NCBI GenBank assembly: GCA_024449915.1
Contig: JAMZAV010001468.1
Location: 96,088-160,087 of the forward strand
Length of the DNA: 64,000 nucleotides
Direction: 5' to 3'
Source of the DNA: Sweltsa coloradensis
Taxonomy: Eukaryota; Arthropoda; Insecta; Plecoptera; Chloroperlidae
The notes beneath the pieces were generated by a model. The model was not told the DNA's origin, did no database searches, and saw only the letters and a program-made list of their open reading frames with translations. Positions 10,955-22,015 of the stretch are shown piece by piece (position 1 is the stretch's first letter; every line of letters starts with the position of its first letter). The position numbers were made by a program, and so were the translations under genes.

Positions 10955-11305
10955 AATCGTATCGGTAGCTTAAGGGTAAAGCACCGACCAGCAATTGGGA
11001 GACCCGGGTTCGATACTCGGCTGAAATGTATAATGCATTTCTGGAATGTTTTCTTTTTAATCCAATACATCAACAAGAGTGTTTCCCAATGAATGAAACT
11101 GAGTAACAACACTCTTCTCTTACTTCAGAGCGATAACATCCCGTAACTAATGTAAATATTCGATAAAATATTCACAACATTTATATGCACTTGGTCTGTT
11201 TACAATACTCTTATTAGCTAAGCCCCCCCACTGAAAATCAGTTATATAACTGAGGGGGTAGACTCAAAATAAAATTTATTTAAATTTATTTATTTATTTA
11301 TAGCT
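10955..11305 (+). repeat. tRNA-derived SINE, copy 2 (nested)
   Basis: The head at 10,958-11,034 has GGTAGCTTAAGGGTAAAGC and GGGTTCGATAC boxes. About 190 bases later comes the same 3' end as SINE copy 1: CCCCCCACTGAAAATCAG, TCAGTTATATAACTGA, TAGACTC and an (ATTT)n tail. The head differs from copy 1, so two tRNA heads appear to share one 3' end. It lies wholly inside DNA transposon 1. Confidence 0.65.
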
Positions 11306-11339
11306 GTGCACGACAAATAACTGAAGTTTCTTTTGCTAC

Positions 11340-13746
11340 CAGTCATTGCTTCTTCCCCAACAGACATTCAAACACAAACTGCGTTCATGAAGACTTTAGA
11401 GAAGGTCAACTCCATTGTTCACGGGTGCTAGAAGAAGGTAGTAGTTACTTTGGATATTGGCCTCTATAGACCTCTCAAACGTTTCACGTTTGGAATTTGC
11501 TCAAAAAGACAACATAAACAAATGGATCCTTTGAACAGGCGAGCTTCACACTATTATGGCACAATTAAGAGCCATTGGTATGTTCATTGAAGGAACAGGT
11601 GTTCCAGAATAATTGTGGATTGAGGGTGATGTGTACAGCCCAGCCACTGTCAAGCAAATCCTGGAAGGCCCCACATGTACGAAGAGCAGTACACGCTCAT
11701 AAAATAATACTCCTGCTCTTTTTACCCTATATGAGCAAGCATTTTACAAAGAGTTTCCAGATATGAGGTCAGTTTTATGTGAAAAAGTACAAACTCTCAT
11801 TACGCATATCATAAGTATGACCTCAAAACAGCACTTTCCACACTAAATGGAGATTTGGTCGGCAAATCTTGGAATTAAGTTTTAAAGCGGCATCAGCGAA
11901 ACAATACAAAAAGGTTTCTGCCCTTCTTGTATCATTAAATGCAGCTGGAAACCCATTCACATACAGTATAAAAGAGCTCGTAAACATCAATACTAAGTGT
12001 GTAATGCCTGTGAAAATAAAGGAAGACATGTGCAATATGGCACATCTGGGTCAAAGCCAATTTGTAAAGTTTGCGGAGGAGCGCCATTGCTACTGGTAAA
12101 AAAAATCTGTGGGACCCAGTTAAAAAATGAATCTGAAGACCTGCAACCAAGCAGTGAAAAAAACTGAAATTAAAATAAAGAACACCATTGTTGAACTAAA
12201 ACAGGATAGCCGATAGACAACTGTTTTCGCATATGCTAATTGTTGCCAGATCACGTCCACAGGTAAACATTTATGTCATCATCATTAATTGCGAACTGTC
12301 TGTGATTCCTCGATCAATGTTTGCTCCTGATGGCACAATGTTGCACTGCTCCAACTCGAGCAAACTTATGGAGCTCCTTGAATCTGTAACTGATAAATAA
12401 GAATGTATGCCAGATAGTATGGATGTCCAGCATTTGGATTCTGAAAGTATCATGCATTATAGAGTAGCTGAACATAGTGTTGCTGTGTAATTGATGGTAT
12501 AGCAGAGCTACAAGCTCTTGACAAACCACAAACAATAAAGAGCTGTTCAGGCTTGCTGATCATCGCGTAACAACAACAAGAAGTAAGAAAAGTACAATTG
12601 TCTTCCCTTGATTTTGACACATACATTGACGACTCTTTGAAACGGTTCACAATGGAACGACGCAAAGGGCACAATGAACCAACGCATTACTGTATTGAGC
12701 CACAAGCTAATATATAAAATGTATCCAAACAGTAGCTTCTATCCCATGAAATAACAAAGATGAGCTGTCCAATTTTCTTGCTGTGAAGTTCTTGGAAATT
12801 GCAAGAGATGCAAGCAAAGATGTTGTAGTTGCTTGGCGACAAACTGCACAAGGAACTCAACAGGAATATGCATCACTTGGTAGCTCACATGAAGAAGCAG
12901 ATACCAAAATAATTCTCCGTGCTATTGAAGCTGGAAAAAGGGGAGCCACAAGGGTATGTATACACTCTCCTGACACAGATGTGTTTGTACTATGTGTGAG
13001 CAAGTGTCATGCATTCCCAAAGGATACAAACTTCATCACAGTCTTTGGAAGCAAAAGGCGAACTATACCCCTTGCACCCATTTACAACAAGCTGGGCAGT
13101 CTGAAGGCAGAAGTCCTTATTGGTATGTACGGTCCGGGGCAGATGTAACAGGTTTCTTTCAACAAAAAAGGGAGACTATGCTTCTGGAAGTCCTTTGTAG
13201 TCGCCGGAAAGAGCACACTGGAGGCCTTAGCAACCTTGGCAAAACAAATAAATTATCTGAAGAGATATCTCAGGAATTGAAACATTAATTTGCAACTTGT
13301 ATGCCCCAAATACTCAGATTACAAATGTTGGGGAGCCTAGGTGGTGGCTTTTTACTCAAAAGCAAGTGTCGGGTGAAAGTCTTCCTCCTACAAGCTGATC
13401 ATCGCTCAGACTCGCCATTGAAAGAGCTCATCTGCAAGCTATGGAGTGGCATGAATGTGACGAACCACATCCAAACTTACCAGATCCAACTCTTAGAGTG
13501 GGAGCGCTAAAGTAGTCTTTTAGTTACTGTGGCTTGTGTAGTCCACCAGCTCCTCATTCAGTACTTGAACTCATCAAGTGCAACTGTATAAGAACAAAAT
13601 GCAGCAGTCATCGTTGCAAGTGTGCTGCTAATTCACTGTTCACAGAAATGCGCACTTGGTTTGGTGACGAAGACGTATGTGGCAATATTGCCGATTGCAT
13701 ACCTTTTACCAGTTCAGATGATGAGAGCGAATATGAAGATGAGTGA
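11340..13746 (+). pseudogene. Decayed multi-copy mobile-element protein with PIN/XPG-like segment
   Basis: The reading starts near 11,420 ('VVTLDIGLYRPL') and continues in a shifted frame with 'LRTGELHTIMAQLRAIGMF'. It then decays with many stops until 12,783-13,148, which is open for 121 codons: 'SSHEEADTKIILRAIEAG' then 'CIHSPDTDVFVLC'. The E-x-A-D and D-x-D acidic pairs in an alpha/beta setting resemble a PIN/XPG-type nuclease core (inference). After a further shift come 'GADVTGFFQ' and 'EALANLG'-like text. A Cys-rich tail (13,534-13,746, 'LIKCNCIRTKCSSHRCKC') and an acidic end follow, with a stop at 13,744. The family is abundant and uncharacterised in invertebrates. This copy is dead. 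Confidence 0.6.
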
Positions 13747-14029
13747 AGACATACATAAATGTTATAAAGCACCTTTATTATAAGAATTGTATATTTCCTT
13801 AAAATAATTATGAGTCAAATCCTTATATGTTTGTGTTGTTTCTATCAATTTAACCATTGAAATGCTGTTTTGTCGACCCTCTAACGAAATACCGAAAATC
13901 CGGAATTGTCGTTAATTATTTTTTGATGTAGGCCTAATAACATAATAGTAAGATACATGAAATGTTGTAATGATAAAGTGTTATGGATTCCATTCAATCT
14001 TTAATGCACCAACAATTCAGCATTATTAT

Positions 14030-14110
14030 GTTATTAGCTCGGTAATGCAGTTGCCCCAGGTGCCCACCCGGAATTTTGTAGGTTCGGTTTTAAATCCCGG
14101 TCGGTAATAT
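14030..14110 (+). repeat. Weak tRNA-like segment
   Basis: TTAGCTCGGTAATGCAG and a GGTTCG..TTTTAAATCCCGG arm look like a damaged tRNA-derived SINE head. It is too diverged to classify and lies just inside the right TIR of DNA transposon 1. Confidence 0.3.
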
Positions 14111-14537
14111 TTTTGAATTCTTATTGTACAGTACAGAATTCTAAAAGCTATAATCATAACAAAACACCATTCAAATCGGATGAAAAATAACTGAAATTAC
14201 AAGCAAAACGTGATTCTGAAGAAAATGGCCGCCATTTTAAAATGGTGCCATCTTTAAGTTAAACTTTTACTCATACATGAAACTCGGTATTGATATTCTT
14301 TTAAAAGCATACACAGGATATAATAGTAACAAAACATCAATCAAATCGGATGAAAATGAACTGAACTACACGCAAAAACGTGAAAAAAAGAAAATGGCCG
14401 CCATTTTGAAATGACGCCATATTGAAAGTGGCACCAAGACTTTTTAGTATCCCGTCACATATATAAACAAGTTACAATAGGTCCCTTGCTTCCTTCACGA
14501 AGGTGCATACGGGACCCACATAGGTCCCTGACTACTA

Positions 14538-14909
14538 TTATGTTTATTATTATGCTTTAAGATTGATTACGAATGACAAGTCTGTTTGTTTTTTTTTTTG
14601 GAAGAGCTAAATATTTAGATACTTGGTGCAAGTATGTAAATTTATTCATCTAATACTGTTGTTTTTGTGTTACCTCAAGTATAATATTTTTATATTCAAT
14701 ATTAATTTTTTTTTTTTAGTTTGTTTTGTTATACAGGTCGGTGTTCCACTGAGTTTGTTCTATTTTCTTTGTTATTGTTTGTAATAACGTCGCACAACAC
14801 CGTAGTTGTATGAAATGTACACATTGTTGTGGTTTAAACCACAGACAAGCCTTACTTAAAGGCTTTGTGGACCGAAGCATATAAAAAATGTACACATATG
14901 TAATAAATG

Positions 14910-14921
<12 letters not shown>
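14538..14921 (+). repeat. Probable 3' end of a plus-strand retroelement
   Basis: No open frame. The stretch ends with AATAAATGAATAAAAAAAA followed directly by the (ATT)n run. That is the AATAAA-plus-tail architecture seen at the other LINE ends in this window. A short hairpin around TGGTTTAAACCA lies at 14,830. The family was not recognised. Confidence 0.4.
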
Positions 14922-15001
<80 letters not shown>

Positions 15002-15003
15002 AT
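14921..15003. repeat. (ATT)n microsatellite, about 27 units
   Basis: A nearly pure ATT run, the longest uninterrupted one in the first third of the window. The minus-strand open frame of poly-Asn across it is an artefact. Confidence 0.95.
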
Positions 15004-15029
15004 TATTATACAGCTTTAATAATAATAAT

Positions 15030-15110
15030 AACAAATTCAAAGTGGTTCTGAATTGGTCTTGTTGATTTTGGCGTTGATCTACATTTGCTCGCACTGTCCA
15101 ACTACTGATT
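15030..15110 (+). repeat. SINE copy 3, left part (split by DNA transposon 2)
   Basis: It matches the central core of SINE copy 1 (GGTTCTGAAT.GG.CTTGTTGATT and CGCACTGTCC) up to ACTGATT. The matching continuation, ATTGCTATATTTCC, resumes at 18,841, after the transposon. Confidence 0.85.
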
Positions 15111-15985
15111 TAGACTAGAAGATGGAAATAAAAAAATGGATTCCGCTAAACATTTTGAGTACAATATGGAGGCATACATCAAAAGACGCGTCTTGTCATC
15201 AGGAACAAGAATAATGACGTTTCCGCCGTCGCAAATCGTGCGGGTAGCGTGGGCGAGGTCAAAGGTCACGCGCGGTAACTCTTCTATTTTCATAGTATCA
15301 CATGCGAATTACGCCAAATGTTCTTCGCACGATACAAAGATGGGTATTAAAAGACGCGTATTGACACCAGGAACAAAAATAATGACGCTTCCAAAGTAAA
15401 AAGTCATATAGTTGGCGGTGGGCGGAGGTCAAAGGTCACGCGCGTTGCGTTATACTATTTTGTTAATATCACGTGTGAACTACACTAAATATTATAAGCA
15501 CAATATGGAGATGGGTATCAAAAGACGCGTCGTGACACCAAGAACAATAATAGTGACATTGCCGACGCATAACGCGTGTGGATGGTGGTGGGCGGAGGTC
15601 AAAGGTCAGCGAGTTACACACTCCACTATTTTGCTAATGTATCTATAGCTATTTATGAGATTCATGCTTAATATTTTAAGAACGATATGGAGACATATAT
15701 CAAATGACGCGTCTTGACATCAGAAACAAGAATAGTGACGTTTCCGCAGTCTCAGATCCTGCGGGTAGGGGTGGCTGAGGTCAAAGGTCACGCGCGGTGT
15801 ATTATTTTATCTGTGAACTACACTAAATATTTAAGCACAATATAGAGACAGATATTTCAAAAGACGCGTCTTGACACGAGGAACAAGAATAGTGACGTTC
15901 ATGACACACGTTCATGTAATGTGGGTAGCGGTGGGTAGAAGTCAAAAGGTTACGTGTGTTCTCAGATATTATTTTACTAATATGT
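15111..15985 (+). repeat. Left TIR of DNA transposon 2 (subrepeat array)
   Basis: Perfect direct repeats AGGTCA-A-AGGTCA (DR1) lie at 15,256-15,268, 15,426-15,438, 15,596-15,608 and 15,778-15,790, with a damaged fifth near 15,938. The 12-bp palindrome AAGACGCGTCTT is intact at 15,183-15,194 and varied in later units. Confidence 0.85.
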
Positions 15986-16394
15986 ATCTTTTAAATGATA
16001 CATTCCATTTCATGTAAGCTTATACACAGAAATTTCTGTCATTTCATTTGATGATTTGCGTACATTCTCCTAGGTTTCACTAGTGCAACTTTATTTTACT
16101 ACAATACCACCGGCAACAAATCCTGTGTGGTCTTCAGGATACAGTGTTTTAATCATATTCAATGTCTACTAGAAAAACCTATCCCCATCGAGCATAATTA
16201 AAATGGTCATAAGCAAAGAAACAAGGGAGCATCTCTGCAAAGGACGATAGATATTGTTGGCAATTTTCTTGCCTTATTGCTCTCGTAAAGCGGATCATTA
16301 CCGACACCATTTTCACATACAACCTCCAGAACTGATATAGGGTAAATCAATGTCTTTTCACTGACATTTACTTCGCTATATGTATCTTGGTTAA

Positions 16395-16775
16395 ATCCCG
16401 ACCGACCATGATAGAGTACTTCTATAGTTTATATTTGTGTCAGTATATCCACTCCATATCACAAGAGTTGGCCTGGTCTGCAAGTTCGCGCAGGTGAGAT
16501 TTCCAAATCTTCTTCACAATAATAATTTGAAGAGAAGGTGGAGCGATTCAGGAACTACAGCTTCGCTGTGAACTGTATCCATTCCTCCAACGAAGTTGTG
16601 GCCTGGAGTATTTTTAATATCGTCCCGTATCTTAATTGCAATTCTGTGCATCGATTTATGTAAGTCAAGATTATGGTCTTCATTAGGTATGGAAGGCAAA
16701 GGAGCGTCATCATTCTGCTTTGCAATTTCTTCAGCTACGTGACAAGTTGCAGCTCCACAAGGAAATAACAATATC
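16395..16775 (-). pseudogene. Fragment of the multi-copy mobile-element protein
   Basis: An 85-codon minus-strand frame (16,771-16,514) reads 'HRIAIKIRDDIKNTPGHNF' and 'DTVHSEAVVPESLHLLFKLL', then continues into stops. This fits the middle region of the same large protein family whose C-terminal part lies in DNA transposon 1. It is the only coding trace I can support inside DNA transposon 2, whose remaining interior (15,990-16,390 and 16,780-17,980) shows no recognisable gene. Confidence 0.45.
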
Positions 16776-17984
16776 GACTAATTTTTCTGTAAATGGTACA
16801 CAAATTCCACCATATTACCAAGTGTTTCTTCTATTTTATGCTTGAAGCGATTACTTCGGTATTCACAAGGCTCATTGTTAACTTTACTAAATATTAGAGC
16901 CTAACGACGCCATACAGAATTGAGCGTATACACTTCTATCCATGCAAACCCTTCATTGTCCTCCTTTGAAACACCATCAAGATGATTTGAGCGAAGCAAT
17001 CTAGAGTAGCAAGATGATGAAGATGATATTCACCTTCTTGTGCTATAAGATCAGTGATACCAGAAAGACGTGTGCGCATAATGCCATCTGTAATGCATAC
17101 AGAAGTACGCGGTTAGATGTGTTTATAATTTCTTTAATTTTCTCAGTGGTAGATTCCGTGTGTCTCTTCCTTTCGACAAAACAGGCAAGCCTTCCAAATA
17201 ATGTTATTATTTAGGACGGTAGTGGAAAACCTAGTGGTTTTTACTTTCTTTATGCATACGTAATTTTTGTTACCTCCCTAGTTTGTCAAATTTGACTTGC
17301 AGGCGCTTGATGTGTCGAGTATTTGTGAATGTTGAATAGCATTTCTTGTGCCATGAAATGGCATTGCAGCCGTTAACATCCTCAAATTTGTCTGATTTTA
17401 TCCTCAAGCTAGTTATTACGTTCGATTCGCGGCATTCTATTTATAACGTTCATCTGCCCTTGTCCGAAGTGTGTAATGCCTTATTTGGAACCAGTTCTCA
17501 GCTGTTCTTTTCAACCCTCGTCTTTTTGGCAGAGTATACATAGATCAAATTTAATCTCGTCTCATAATTTCGTATCTTTGAGAGCCCCGGTTCCTAATAT
17601 AGTTTTCGTCTCCATGGTACAATCAATTCTATATAAACAATTAAGAAGTATTTCAATCTTGTAACTACAATACTAATAATAACACAATAGTGTAATAATT
17701 CTGCTAATTCTAAACTTAACTTATACTAGAATCAGCCCATATTAATAGATAATAATGGTTAAATATTATTAGTGACCCAGCCGTTTAACTGTAGGTAATA
17801 ATGTAAACATGTGAACAACAGTGCAATTTGAAATTTAAAGGGATGTTCCAAATACCAACTTCTTACTAAAATGTTACATATTATGCATTGTGATAACGAA
17901 GTACTGTTAAAAATAGCCGTGAAAACTAGATGTCTGTAACAGGAATAGTAAGGAAGATAAAGATAATAGCAAATTGGTGGAGTG

Positions 17985-18840
17985 CACCATGCGTGATCTT
18001 TGACCTCGCCCACCACTAACCGCATGTGACTGCGGAAACGTCACTATTCTTTTTTCTCGCGTCAAGACGCGTCTTTTGATATATCTGTCTCTATATTGTG
18101 CTTAAAAGATTAAGTGTAGTTCACAGATAAAATAATACACCGCGCGTGACCTTTGACCTCACCTATCACTACCCACATGATCTGAGACTGCGGAAACGTC
18201 ACTATTATTGTTCCTGATTTCAAGACGCGTCATTTGATAGTATGTCTCCATATCGTTCTTAAAATATTAAGCAAAAATCTCATTAATAGCTATAGATACA
18301 TCAGCAAAATAGTGGAGTGTGCAACTCGCTGACCTTTGACCTCCGCCCACAACCACCCACACGGCGTTATGCGTCGGCAATGTCACTATTAATTTTTTTG
18401 GTGTCAAGACGCGTCTTTTGATACCCATCTCCATATTCTGCTTATAATATTTAGTGTAGTTCACACGTGATATTAACAAAATAGTATAACGCAACGCGCG
18501 TGACCTTTGACCTCCGCCCACCGCCAACTTCATGGCTTTTTACTTTGGAACGTGTAATTATTCTTGTTCCTGGTGTCAATACGCGTCTTTTAATACCCAT
18601 CTTTGTATCGTGCGAAGAACATTTGGCGTAATTCGCATGTGATACTATGAAAATAGATGAGTAAACCGCGCGTGACCTTTGACCTCGCACACGCTACCGC
18701 ACGATTTGCGACGGCGGAAACGTCATTATTCTTGTTCCTGATGTCAAGACGCGTCTTTTGATGTATGTCTCCATATTGTACTCAAAATGTTTAGCGGAAT
18801 CCGATTTTCAATGCTTATAAGCATCTCATCTTCTTGACTA
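17985..18840 (-). repeat. Right TIR of DNA transposon 2 (subrepeat array)
   Basis: It is the mirror of the left TIR. The DR1 complement TGACCTTTGACCT is intact at 18,147-18,159, 18,330-18,342, 18,501-18,513 and 18,673-18,685, with a damaged copy near 17,995. Confidence 0.85.
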
Positions 18841-18985
18841 ATTGCTATATTTCCTATTTAATATGTCCATCTTTGGTTGGTTATCGCTCACTCGTCGATG
18901 ACGTCGGAGCCTTCAGGGTTGGCTTAGTCGCTTTAAATTGAAGGCCCCACTGAAAATCAGTTATGTGACTGAGTTTAAATTTGTA
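18841..18985 (+). repeat. SINE copy 3, right part
   Basis: It continues SINE copy 3 from ATTGCTATATTTCC through GGTTGGTTATCGCTCACTCG and GGGTTGGCTTAGTCGC to the CACTGAAAATCAGTTATGTGACTGAG hairpin. It lacks the TAGAC(AAAT)n tail of copies 1 and 2. Confidence 0.85.
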
Positions 18986-19406
18986 TAAAGACCGCCGAGC
19001 CTTACATGCTCAATAGTACTAAGAATTTAAATTAAGTATGCCTCGCATTTGTCGTCTAACAATGACTTTCGCGTTTTCCTAGTTTAAATAAACATACTTT
19101 CGTGGGTCCATGCATTAAACAAAAAGTCAAGAAATAAAGTTATGAAGACAGTTTTTTAGAAGATAAAAGCTAGTATTCTTACTCCTGCTAACTAACTCAT
19201 AGACCTACATATTTTGAAAAGCATTTTACGGCATGTTGAGTATGTTGTGACATCTGCGTGTGTGCATACTGTGTGTACTTCTTGTATTATTATGCCTACT
19301 TTGATTTGTTTGTTGAGTGACAATTAGTTACATTTTGTTTTGGTATGTTAATTGTAAGCACAGTAAGTACTTCAACCTCATCCCTAATAATGTATTATTT
19401 TTTTCC

Positions 19407-19640
19407 AGATGGATGATATAATTGAATTTATCTTTGGCATTGTACCTGGAGTTGAGGTTGATAGCATCAGAGAAAAATTAGATAAGATTGCGTCTCACAG
19501 ATGAGTGAACTAAAGCATGTGGACTTTGCCGTGCACATGCATCCACTATTGAAAACCATCCAAGCCATAAAGTTGAAGGAAGCAGTGGCGACTTGGTTTA
19601 GAGAAGCCTTTGTTACAACCCCTGTGTGAACAATTCAGAC
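19407..19640 (+). pseudogene. Exon-like start of an unrecognised, probably mobile-element gene
   Basis: A TTTTTTCCAG acceptor-like site precedes ATGGATGATATAATTG. The frame 'MDDIIEFIFGIVPGVEVDS' stops after 32 codons. A shifted frame continues 'MSELKHVDFAVHMHPLLKTI' and 'AIKLKEAVATWFREAF'. This could be the N-terminal exon of the broken gene that resumes at 20,538 after an intron holding a LINE. I do not recognise the domain. Confidence that it is coding is moderate; its link to the downstream exons is inference. Confidence 0.4.
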
Positions 19641-19814
19641 ACCCCAGTCCTCTTGTCACGTCAGCTCTCTCAACGTTATGATTCCATTACACAAACTCAG
19701 CCCCACTCTCACGGAGAAAAATAAGGTAGCAACAACCGCAGAAATAAATGACGCAGTAAGAATAATAGCATATGGGATATATAATATCAAAACCCATCCC
19801 AGCAAGATCTTTTT

Positions 19815-20465
19815 AATTGGATTGGATATTGCTTAACGTCTCATATTTATGCAATTTGGCTAATCGAGACGAAGGGAGGGAAGGAAAGTAGCTACTGGGT
19901 TAGTGAGGAAGTATCAAGCTCTGAACAAAAAGCAGTGCCGAAATGAAACGCATGAGGCACCCGAAGATGAAGACAGTCCAATCCCCGTTCCCCGTATCCC
20001 TATACCCGTTACTGGCTGGAATCCTCGCAGCTCTTTTCTGAATGACAAAATCTGATGTGATCGTGGTGTGTTTCCCCATAGGGGTAATCCATATCGGATA
20101 TGAGCTTCGAAATAGGCATGGTATGCTAGTTTTGCGGGGTTTGTCCCTGTTGTTTTCTTGATCACACGTAATGCATAACACGCAGAGCTTAATTTAGAAC
20201 CTAGTGTATAGCTATGTGTTGAGTCCAACTCAAGGTCTCATCCACCGCAACACCTAGACATTTTGTCACATCAAGTCGCACAAGTTTAGTGTTGCAGACG
20301 TTTATGATGGGAAAACTAGTAAGAAAGTTTTTGGTTCAGGTAGAATTGTAAAATAAACAAAAGATACATAAGAGGGCCTAAGATGGAGCCCTGGGGGATG
20401 CCTGTTTCTACATCACACCACCTCGAGTAAAAGGCATGTTTATCAACGAATTTATAAAAACCCGA
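19815..20465 (-). mobile_element. Non-LTR retrotransposon 3' fragment (jockey/CR1-like RT end)
   Basis: On the minus strand, about 20,440-20,360 reads 'DVETGIPQGSILGPLMYLLF', the RT block GIPQGSxLGP. About 20,228-20,020 reads 'KLSSACYALRVIKKTTG', 'LAYHAYFEAHIRYGLPLWG' and 'KRAARI', the characteristic end of jockey/CR1-like reverse transcriptases. The 3' tail (19,890-19,815) is TCGTCTCGATTAGCCAA, then GAGACGTTAAGCAATATCCAAT. The same ~75 bases form the 3' end of all S2 repeat copies. The catalytic palm is missing or shifted and the copy is 5'-truncated. Confidence 0.8.
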
Positions 20466-20537
20466 CAGGCTAAAATGCATTTCAACTACAACTAAATAAG
20501 TTAAGTTAGAAATGGTATGAAATAATAGAATAAAATA

Positions 20538-21801
20538 AATGTGTTGCAGATTTATTGCCGATGGAGATTCCAGTGTCTACAAGAAAATCAAAGAACTGGT
20601 ACTGTATGGGAAGTCAGTGATGAAAATCAAGTGTGCAAGTTTCACAAACTAGCTGACGAAAACGCAGCGGACAGGAAGGTGATAAAAGGAAGAATCAGGG
20701 ATTTGAGAGGCCACTCCATACATCTCATTACTGTAAACGCTGCAGATGAAAACCCCTCAGTTCTACAACTAAAAAATTATCTCCTGAATGTTCGACGCCA
20801 TGCTTTCGGTGACTACACTCATTGTAGGACCGGTGTCCGTGCTAATTCCGGCCATGTATTTGGCGAAGGCTACGATGTGGTCCTGAAACACATGAAACTG
20901 AGTATTGAGGGCATCATGAATGCACTAGAGCACACGCAAATTCCCTAATCAGGAATGGTACCAGCAACTTGGCCAAAGCTAGCCTATAATGCACGTTGTT
21001 GCCAAATTCAACGGAGACAAACAAGTGTTTTACGGCCAACGAGCTTCATTTATTACCAGAAACAATTGAGCCGCCTTTTTGTTCCAACATGGCCCTAACT
21101 GGCATGCTGTAGCGTGGAAGCGACAGGTCGGTCATATCCTGGCGCTCATTTCATGCGAATTGTCGCGAATCACGCCAATGCTTGTGCGCACGAAAAAAAT
21201 CAAAAGGTTTTGAGAAAATTCTTGATCGAGATTCTCGCAGCGATGGTAACAGCATCCACCCTAGACAATATAATAACAACTTTCCAAAAGATCTATATCG
21301 TGCTTCTCTGTAAAACGAACACTTTGCAAGTACAAGAAGCATTTACTGACCTAGTACAATTTTGTACTATTGATACTGCTGGAACGCAAGCTGTATCAGA
21401 TGCTATCCAGATTGAATGGGACGGCGCAAACGAAAAGACTATAAAGTCCATTTTACAAAGAGTTTCAAGTTATAACGTCCAGGCTGGATGATTCTCTTGA
21501 CGAGGACAACGCGTCTATTATAAACGTTTATTACTGCCCACGGTTCATTTCATTGATGCTAGATAACTTCTTACTATACATCCCCCTTTGGTCAGGTGTT
21601 ATGTTAAAATATGACTCGGACAAACTTCCAAGCATGAATCGGATTAGCAATGTGTTGGCTGAGACTTGGTTTAACATGTTGAAGAACCTTAAACTCAGTC
21701 AAAACTTACATTTAAACATACATGATTTGAACTGCCTTGGACGCCCAAGTGGGAGTGATAGTAAAGTCAGCCAGAGATTGTCAATGTTGGTCCAAACATA
21801 G
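20538..21801 (+). pseudogene. Broken transposase-like gene, first block
   Basis: A TTGCAG site precedes 'RFIADGDSSVYKKIKELVL', then 'MKIKCASF'; another frame continues 'KLADENAADRKVIKGRIRDL' and 'RRHAFGDYTHC'. After decay, 21,500-21,760 reads 'FISLMLDNFLLYIPLWSGVM', then 'SNVLAETWFNMLKNLKL'. The order GDGDSSV-like, HxFGDHxxC-like, PLWSG-like and AExWF fits a multi-copy transposase-like family of invertebrates. The 125-codon frame at 21,114-21,491 is open but I cannot place it. The likely continuation is at 22,797-23,332. At least three frameshifts are needed, so this is inactive. Confidence 0.5.
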
Positions 21802-22015
21802 GCCTACTTCCAGCCCACCAAAACCTAGATTTTGTCGAGAAGTCTGACAGTTTTAAAGTTTTGGAGGGTTTGTCTATGATGGTCCAAACATAGGCCTACT
21901 TCCAGCCCACCAAAACCTTGATTTAATCGAGAAGGCTGGCAGTTTAAAAGTTTCTCCAGAGATTGTCAATGATGGTCCAAACATAGGCGTACTTCAGCCC
22001 ACCAAAACCTAGATT
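21776..22015. repeat. Three tandem copies of about 92 bp
   Basis: The unit contains GGTCCAAACATAGG and CAGCCCACCAAAACC. Copies start near 21,779, 21,870 and 21,965. The array begins inside the last codons of the preceding reading frame. Confidence 0.85.

Larger units (their letters stand above)
10181..14534. mobile_element. DNA transposon 1 with long subrepeat-built TIRs and 3-bp target duplication
   Basis: The left end TAGTGAGGGACC and the right end GGTCCCTGACTA are inverted, and CTA flanks both sides (10,178-10,180 and 14,535-14,537). The inverted match continues through a CCTTCGTGAAGGAAGCAAGG block and a TTGGTGCCACTTTCAA block. It then reaches ~185-bp subrepeats, three on the left (to about 10,790) and two on the right (from about 14,150). 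Each subrepeat has an AAAATGGC.GCCATTTT core and a GTAATTCAGTT..CATC.TATTTGAA block. Inside lie tRNA-like segments, a SINE tail and a decayed gene (11,340-13,746). A 3-bp duplication together with a protein carrying a PIN/XPG-like acidic segment suggests the Academ superfamily, from memory and not proven. Confidence 0.8.
15111..18840. mobile_element. DNA transposon 2 with about 0.86-kb TIRs built of 170-bp subrepeats
   Basis: The ends TAGACTAGAAGATG and CATCTTCTTGACTA are inverted. ATT is duplicated at 15,108-15,110 and 18,841-18,843, and the disrupted SINE proves the boundaries. The TIRs run about 15,111-15,985 and 17,985-18,840. Each has four to five subrepeats containing ACGCGT within AAGACGCGTCTT-like palindromes, a TGACGTTTCCGC block and AGGTCAAAGGTCA. 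Subrepeat spacing is about 170, 170 and 182 bp on the left, and 172, 171 and 183 on the right. The interior holds a decayed minus-strand piece of the same protein family as DNA transposon 1. TAG...CTA ends and a 3-bp target duplication are shared with transposon 1. Confidence 0.85.

Noticed and set aside
14852..15094. Poly-asparagine minus-strand ORF
   Set aside because: Translation of the (ATT)n run.
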